NCBI GenBank assembly: GCA_028712345.1
Contig: JAQTQF010000044.1
Span: 1 to 10,162, forward strand
Direction: 5' to 3'
DNA length: 10,162 nucleotides
DNA from: Phycisphaerae bacterium
Lineage (GTDB): Bacteria; Planctomycetota; Phycisphaerae; Sedimentisphaerales; UBA12454
A program made the position numbers and the translations under genes. Each line of letters starts with the position of its first letter. The stretch's first letter is position 1. Shown piece after piece: positions 5,773 to 10,162 of this stretch. Under the pieces are notes generated by a model. It was not told the origin of the DNA. It was given only the letters and a program-made list of their open reading frames with translations, and made no database searches.

Positions 5773-6942
5773 ATGAAGACTGATTCAGATAACTGCATCG
5801 CTTCGCTAACCACGGCAAAAACCGTTGCGGCGATATCAAGCATACAGATTACGGGGGCAGGGTCGGTAAATATTTTGAGGAAGATTTTCAGGCCTGCCGG
5901 TAAGACGGTCGATTTTAACGAAGGCAATATTCTGCACGGTTTTATTTTTGCTTCCGGCAGGGATATTGACGAGGTTGTAATCGGCTGCGAGGGCAAGGAC
6001 AATTTCAGTATAAACTGTCACGGCAATCCTCTTATCGTAGAAAATATTCTTGAACTGTTAAAACGGCACGGTGCAAGGGTTGTTGAGCCGGAAGAGATAA
6101 TGATGCTTTTGGGCAGGGGTAAATACGGCGATAATACAATAGCTGTTGAAGCTGATATTGCGGCCGCTGGGGCGGCGAGTTTAGCAGGGGCGCAGATTAT
6201 TGCCCATCAGTTAAAAATGGGGCTGTTTAATACTGCGCAAAGCTGGCTTAAAAATATGAATGTTTCGCAAATTGAAGATATCGGCGCTTGTGCCGAGCGG
6301 ATTTTGAAAGACAGCAGGATTGCGGATTTTTTTATAAGAGGCGTAAAGGTCGTTATTGCCGGTGCGCCGAACAGCGGCAAGAGCACGCTGTTTAATTATC
6401 TCTGTGGCAAAGAGAAAGCGATAGTAACCGATATCGCGGGCACTACGAGAGACTGGCTGAGTGCGAAGGTAAAATTAAAAAAGATTACGGCGGAATTTTT
6501 CGATACGGCAGGACTTGATGAAGACCTGAGCGAAAAAAACATAATAGATTCTCAATCGCAAAAGCAGGCAGTTGACTTAATAAATGAATGTGATTTGGTG
6601 TTGGTTGTTGTGGATTGTACGAACCCTGCCATAGTGATGGCAGGGCTAACCGAAGCGAAAAAGAAAATTGCGGTTTTTAATAAGTGCGATTTGATTGATA
6701 AATCTGCCGTGGCAGGTTTGCCTTACGGCGTAAAAATCAGCGCAAAGACAGGGGCAGGGGTAAATGAGCTTATCGACTGGATTGAGCAGTCGCTTGGCGT
6801 TTGGGATTTTGACCTGAAAAAAACGGTTTGTTTTACCGAAAGGCAAAAAAAGATATTGGAGCAAATTGCCTCGGCAGAGACGAAACGGCAAATTGAGCGA
6901 TTGATAACAGAGTTGTTAAAATGTTGTCTTGTTATATCTTAA
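5773..6942 (+). CDS. mnmE: MnmE-family tRNA-modification-type GTPase, divergent and lacking the C-terminal CIGK motif
   Basis: MnmE with MnmG modifies U34 of certain tRNAs (cmnm5U). This 389-aa protein is shorter than usual (about 450). The N-terminal folate-binding domain is recognisable but decayed: NCIASLTTAKTVAAISSIQITGAG, SINCHGN and GARVVEPEE are present, while the normally strict GKLDLTQAEAV segment is replaced by GKYGDNTIAVEADI. The G domain is intact: G1 GAPNSGKST (197-205), the K-loop/G2 DIAGTTRD (GTTRD at 223-227), G3 DTAGL (244-248), G4 NKCD (303-306) and G5 SAKTG (323-327). The C-terminus stops at LLKCCLVIS, about 35 residues short, without the FCIGK cysteine known to be essential in MnmE. 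The start has TCAGGA 2 nt upstream and lies 15 nt after coaX. It may be a lineage-specific paralogue or a truncated gene, so the symbol denotes family membership rather than proven function. Confidence 0.75.
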   Translation: MKTDSDNCIASLTTAKTVAAISSIQITGAGSVNILRKIFRPAGKTVDFNEGNILHGFIFASGRDIDEVVIGCEGKDNFSINCHGNPLIVENILELLKRHGARVVEPEEIMMLLGRGKYGDNTIAVEADIAAAGAASLAGAQIIAHQLKMGLFNTAQSWLKNMNVSQIEDIGACAERILKDSRIADFFIRGVKVVIAGAPNSGKSTLFNYLCGKEKAIVTDIAGTTRDWLSAKVKLKKITAEFFDTAGLDEDLSEKNIIDSQSQKQAVDLINECDLVLVVVDCTNPAIVMAGLTEAKKKIAVFNKCDLIDKSAVAGLPYGVKISAKTGAGVNELIDWIEQSLGVWDFDLKKTVCFTERQKKILEQIASAETKRQIERLITELLKCCLVIS

Positions 6943-6950
6943 CCTATTAT

Positions 6951-6979
6951 TTTACAATAAGTTATAAAAATTTTATAAT
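6951..6979 (+). promoter_or_regulatory. Near-consensus promoter P1 upstream of the ATPase gene
   Basis: TTTACA (6951-6956) and TATAAT (6974-6979) are separated by the ideal 17 nt. The region begins 8 nt after the mnmE-like stop. The -10 lies within an AT-only inverted repeat, TTATAAAA/TTTTATAA (6962-6978). It would start transcription of the ATPase-mutS unit independently of the obgE operon. Confidence 0.6.
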
Positions 6980-6984
6980 TTACC

Positions 6985-7012
6985 TTGACAATTTTAGGCT
7001 ATTGGCTAAATT
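6985..7012 (+). promoter_or_regulatory. Second promoter candidate P2 upstream of the ATPase gene
   Basis: A perfect TTGACA (6985-6990) is followed after 16 nt by TAAATT (7007-7012), a moderate -10. The -10 coincides with the first of two CTAAATTTAG palindromes, so a protein bound there would block it. Confidence 0.45.
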
Positions 7013-7033
7013 TAGGTTTATAACTAAATTTAG
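7006..7033. promoter_or_regulatory. Paired palindromes, putative operator
   Basis: The self-complementary 10-mer CTAAATTTAG occurs exactly twice, at 7006-7015 and 7024-7033, with centres 18 bp apart. The first overlaps the P2 -10 and the second lies near the expected transcription start. Two identical dyads in a promoter are typical of a dimeric repressor site; the binding protein is not identified. Confidence 0.5.
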
Positions 7034-7057
7034 TCCTCAAGGTAACAGGAGCTAACT

Positions 7058-8284
7058 ATGGAGAAGCCATTTACGAATCCATTCAGGCCGGGTGCGGGGC
7101 ATATGCCGCCGTACCTGGCAGGCAGAACTAAGCAAACACAGGAATTTCAAAAACTCCTTGAGCAAACCATCGTGACAAAGAATCTTGTGTTGACAGGTCT
7201 GCGAGGAGTTGGAAAGACAGTTTTACTGGATACTCTCAAACCGATAGCGGTGAATGCCGGATGGCTTTGGGCCGGTACAGATTTGTCCGAATCAACAAGT
7301 ATTAATGAAGAAACGGTAGCATTGCGTTTGATAACGGACCTGTCGGTAGTTACATCAAACATTATATTTGACAGGCAAATAGTGCGTACCTTTGGATTCA
7401 AAAGAGATGAAACTCTCATTGATACGACTCTTAATTACGAGATTTTAGTAAACCTTTTTAAGGATATTCCGGGTCTTATCTCTGATAAGCTGAAAGGTAT
7501 TCTTGAATTCGTGTGGGATTGTCTCAAGCGTCAAAATATCAGAGGGTTGATATTTGCTTACGACGAAGCACAGACTATGGCCGACCACACGGAAAAAGAG
7601 CAGTATCCGCTCTCGCTTTTGCTGGATGTATTCCAGTCATTACAGAAAAAAGAAATTCCATTTATGCTGGTAATGGTCGGACTGCCGACATTATTTCCAA
7701 AATTGGTTGAAGCACGGACATTTTCAGAAAGAATGTTTAGAGTAGTTTTTCTTGACAGATTGGATGAACAGGACAGCAGAGATGCTATTGTCACGCCTAT
7801 CCAGGGCGAGAACTGCCCCGTGAAACTTTCGGAAGAATCAATCAGGCTTATAATAGATATATCGGGGGGCTATCCATATTTTGTACAATTTATCTGCAAA
7901 GAAGTTTATGACATATTCGTACAGCAACATACAGGGGGGCAGAATTTGAGAGCGCCTCTTGATGAAATAACGCGGAAGCTCGATAATGATTTCTTCGCCG
8001 GCCGGTGGGCAAGAGCAACCGACAGGCAGCGGGATTTACTTACGATAATTGCCGGGCTGCCTAACGCAGACGATGAATTTACGGTGCAGGAGGTGGTCGA
8101 AGAAGCCAAAAAATCGGAAAAGCCGTTTAGCGCAAGTCATGTAAGCCAGATGCTCGTATCGTTGACGAATTCCGGTCTTGTTTACAAGAACAGATACGGC
8201 AAATACTCTTTCGCTGTTCCTTTACTTGCACAATACATATTAAGACAATTAAGAGAAAAGCCTCAACAACAAAAATTATTCTAA
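7058..8284 (+). CDS. AAA-type P-loop ATPase with C-terminal winged-helix domain, function unknown
   Basis: Predicted cytoplasmic ATPase of 408 aa, of the Orc1/Cdc6-like AAA_16 type. It opens with NPFRPGAG and PPYLAGR, a signature I recognise from a widespread family of stand-alone ATP-binding proteins of unknown role. Walker A is GLRGVGKT (47-54) and Walker B is LIFAYDEAQ with D169 and E170. MVGLP near residue 207 looks like sensor 1, and SERMF with GGYPYFVQF are further family motifs. Residues of about 318-400 (RATDRQRDLL, FTVQEVVEEA, SASHVSQMLVSLTNSGLVYK) read as a winged helix that could bind DNA. The start is firm: ATG with AGGAG 6 nt upstream. It has its own promoter region and lies 6 nt before mutS, so the two are probably co-transcribed. 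The acidic residues and both Walker motifs are intact, so it should be an active ATPase; its substrate is unknown. Confidence 0.85.
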   Translation: MEKPFTNPFRPGAGHMPPYLAGRTKQTQEFQKLLEQTIVTKNLVLTGLRGVGKTVLLDTLKPIAVNAGWLWAGTDLSESTSINEETVALRLITDLSVVTSNIIFDRQIVRTFGFKRDETLIDTTLNYEILVNLFKDIPGLISDKLKGILEFVWDCLKRQNIRGLIFAYDEAQTMADHTEKEQYPLSLLLDVFQSLQKKEIPFMLVMVGLPTLFPKLVEARTFSERMFRVVFLDRLDEQDSRDAIVTPIQGENCPVKLSEESIRLIIDISGGYPYFVQFICKEVYDIFVQQHTGGQNLRAPLDEITRKLDNDFFAGRWARATDRQRDLLTIIAGLPNADDEFTVQEVVEEAKKSEKPFSASHVSQMLVSLTNSGLVYKNRYGKYSFAVPLLAQYILRQLREKPQQQKLF

Positions 8285-8290
8285 AAAAAT

Positions 8291-10162
8291 ATGGCTATAG
8301 AGAAAGATAAATTAACGCCGGCGATGAAGCAGTTTCATCATTTCAAGGAAAAGTACCCGGACTGCATATTGTTTTTCCGAATGGGCGATTTCTACGAGAC
8401 TTTCTACAAAGACGCTCAAATCTGTTCGCAGGTCTGCGGGCTGACGCTGACCAGCAGAAGCAAGGGCGACAATCCGATTCCGCTTGCGGGCGTGCCTTAT
8501 CACGCGGTTGACGCATATCTGAAAAAAATGATTAAGGCAGGCTACAAGGTCGCTGTTTGCGAGCAGGTCGAAAATCCGAAACAGGCGGTGGGTGTTGTCA
8601 AACGGGATGTGGTAAGGATTATAACGCCCGGCACACTGACAGATGATATGCTGCTGGAAGAAAAGCTGGATAATTTTCTCTGCGCGGTGTCTCTGAATTC
8701 AAAAAACGCCGCCATAAGCTGGGTGGATGTTTCTACGGGACATTTTTTCGCTCGTGTCGTTGCCGAGAATGCGGTGATGGACGAAATTTTACGAATTGCT
8801 CCTGCTGAATGTATTTTGCCGGAGGTGCGCGGCGAACTTTTCGGCGCCGAGATAAAAAAACTCGCGTCCCAAATTGAGCAGACTTCTGCGACAGTGGTAA
8901 CATTTAGGCCTGCGTGGTATTTCGAGCCTTACGATTCGCAAAAAAGGCTGCTGGAGCATTTCGGTACAAAGACGCTGGAGGGATTCGGCATAAAAGAAGG
9001 GAGTGAGATAATCAGTCCGGCAGGTGCGATAATTGAATATCTAAAGGAAACGCAGAAGACGGCGCTGGGGCATATTTCGAGCATTAAACTCGTCGAGCAG
9101 AAGAAATTTCTGCAGATAGACCAGACATCTTTACGAAGTCTTGAGGTTCTTTCGACTATTCGCGGCGGGACATTGAAAGGCTCGCTTATAGAAAGTATCG
9201 ATTCGACGCTGACGCCGATGGGCGGCAGGATGTTCCGATACTGGCTTTGTATGCCTTTGTGTGATATCGGGGCGATAGAGTTAAGGCAGGATGTGGTTGA
9301 GGAATTGTGCGAAAAGAAAAATCTTTTCGAGCAGATGCGCGGTATTCTGAAAAATTTTTCGGACATTGAAAGAATTGCCGCTCGGATAAGTACCTTGCGG
9401 GCAGGGCCGAGAGATTTGCTTTCACTGGTACAGAGTCTGAAAAAAACCGAGCCATTGCAAAAACTGTTTGCGGCCTTTACGGCAGATATTTTTGTCAGGC
9501 TCGCGAAGAACTGCGATTGTATGCCGGAGCTTGCCGAGGTTCTTGAAGCGGCGATAGAGCCGGAATGCCCGGTTCGGCTTCGTGACGGCGGGGTGATAAA
9601 GGCTGGTTTCAATGCTGAGCTTGACGAGCTGCGGGGCATTTCAAAGGACGCAAAGGCGTGGCTTGCACAATATCAGCAGAAGGAAATTCAGCGGACTGGC
9701 ATTGCGAATCTGAAAGTCGGGTTCAATAATGTTTTCGGATATTATATTGAAATCAGTCATTCAAACGCTGATAAGGCGCCTGCTGATTATGTTCGCAGGC
9801 AGACGGTAAAAAATGCCGAGCGGTATATAACTGACGAGCTGAAAAAATATGAGGAGAAGATTTTAACTGCCGGTGAAAAAAGTCTCGAACTTGAGCAGCG
9901 GCTGTTTGAGGAGCTTTTAAATAAGTGCTGCGGATTTATCGAAAAGATTCAGGCTCTTGCCGATATTGTGGCGACCTGCGATTGTCTTTCCGGGTTCGGG
10001 CATCTTGCGGCAGCGAGAAATTACATAAGGCCGAAGATGACAAGCGGGACGGAATTGGCGATAATTGACGGCAAACACCCCGTTCTGGCTGAAATGCTCG
10101 GAAGCGAGTTTGTGCCAAACGATGTGGAGCTTGGCGAAGGGAAAGGCGAAGCGGCGATTATC
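8291..10162 (+). CDS. mutS: DNA mismatch repair protein MutS (3'-partial)
   Basis: Recognises mismatches and small loops in DNA and recruits MutL in an ATP-dependent way. The frame is open for 624 codons and runs off the window; MutS is usually 850-880 aa. The mismatch-binding domain starts LTPAMKQFHHFKEKYPD and contains FFRMGDFYE, with the wedge Phe-Tyr-Glu at 34-36, followed by LAGVPYHAVDAYL and VAVCEQVE. The core/lever region has GTLKGSLIESIDSTLTPMGG and RYWL. The clamp region contains GFNNVFGYYIEISHSN (about 477-492), and domain V begins around IDGKHPVL. The last codons (AAII) come immediately before the expected TGPNM.GKST Walker A, which is not in the window. The ATG lies 6 nt after the ATPase stop in CTAAAAAAAT, without a Shine-Dalgarno, suggesting translational coupling. 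No frameshift or missing motif is seen. Confidence 0.96.
   Translation, partial: MAIEKDKLTPAMKQFHHFKEKYPDCILFFRMGDFYETFYKDAQICSQVCGLTLTSRSKGDNPIPLAGVPYHAVDAYLKKMIKAGYKVAVCEQVENPKQAVGVVKRDVVRIITPGTLTDDMLLEEKLDNFLCAVSLNSKNAAISWVDVSTGHFFARVVAENAVMDEILRIAPAECILPEVRGELFGAEIKKLASQIEQTSATVVTFRPAWYFEPYDSQKRLLEHFGTKTLEGFGIKEGSEIISPAGAIIEYLKETQKTALGHISSIKLVEQKKFLQIDQTSLRSLEVLSTIRGGTLKGSLIESIDSTLTPMGGRMFRYWLCMPLCDIGAIELRQDVVEELCEKKNLFEQMRGILKNFSDIERIAARISTLRAGPRDLLSLVQSLKKTEPLQKLFAAFTADIFVRLAKNCDCMPELAEVLEAAIEPECPVRLRDGGVIKAGFNAELDELRGISKDAKAWLAQYQQKEIQRTGIANLKVGFNNVFGYYIEISHSNADKAPADYVRRQTVKNAERYITDELKKYEEKILTAGEKSLELEQRLFEELLNKCCGFIEKIQALADIVATCDCLSGFGHLAAARNYIRPKMTSGTELAIIDGKHPVLAEMLGSEFVPNDVELGEGKGEAAII

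Noticed and set aside
6943..7057. Frameshifted remainder of mnmE downstream of 6942
   Set aside because: The alternative frame is open but encodes an AT-driven sequence (YYFTISYKNFII) with no similarity to the missing LGEI...FCIGK end.
8929..9639. 236-codon minus-strand open frame within mutS
   Set aside because: The protein is serine-rich and low in complexity, with no known motif, and mutS is intact in the opposite sense. It is a shadow frame.

Overview
This window looks like a chromosomal segment from a Planctomycetota bacterium, probably of the Phycisphaerae/Sedimentisphaerales type. That assignment is an inference. It rests on the combination of a choice-of-anchor-Q/parallel beta-helix surface protein, a SPINDLY-type TPR-GT41 glycosyltransferase, a type III pantothenate kinase and moderate GC. 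No rRNA, tRNA or CRISPR array is visible.

Layout. (1) 1-1251: the 3' end of a secreted beta-helix protein gene, interrupted by an in-frame TAG at 61-63. (2) 1252-1502: an intergenic gap filled by a 174-bp imperfect foldback element (1266-1439, TA at both ends, MITE-like) and an intrinsic terminator (1459-1485). (3) 1503-3287: a SPINDLY/OGT-like protein. (4) 3288-3548: a T-rich, repeat-bearing spacer with a 7-nt tandem repeat and a consensus promoter, leading into rpmA (3549-3785), which has its own strong terminator. (5) 3841-3940: a second 7-nt-periodic tract and a GC-rich hairpin ahead of obgE. (6) 3941-6942: obgE-coaX-mnmE-like, a tightly packed operon. (7) 6943-7057: an AT-rich spacer with tandem promoter candidates and a pair of identical palindromes. 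(8) 7058-8284: a P-loop ATPase with a winged-helix C-terminus, then mutS (8291 to the window end), cut one codon before its Walker A motif is expected.

The core half (rpmA to mutS) is translation and genome maintenance: ribosomal protein bL27, the ribosome-assembly GTPase Obg, the first step of CoA synthesis, a tRNA-modification-type GTPase and mismatch repair. The left half is visibly more AT-rich and accessory in character. No obvious complete new defence or mobile system is present. The points most worth a second look are the foldback element, the MnmE-family GTPase that lacks its C-terminal catalytic cysteine motif, the ATPase gene with candidate operators sitting between mnmE and mutS, and the amber-interrupted beta-helix gene.
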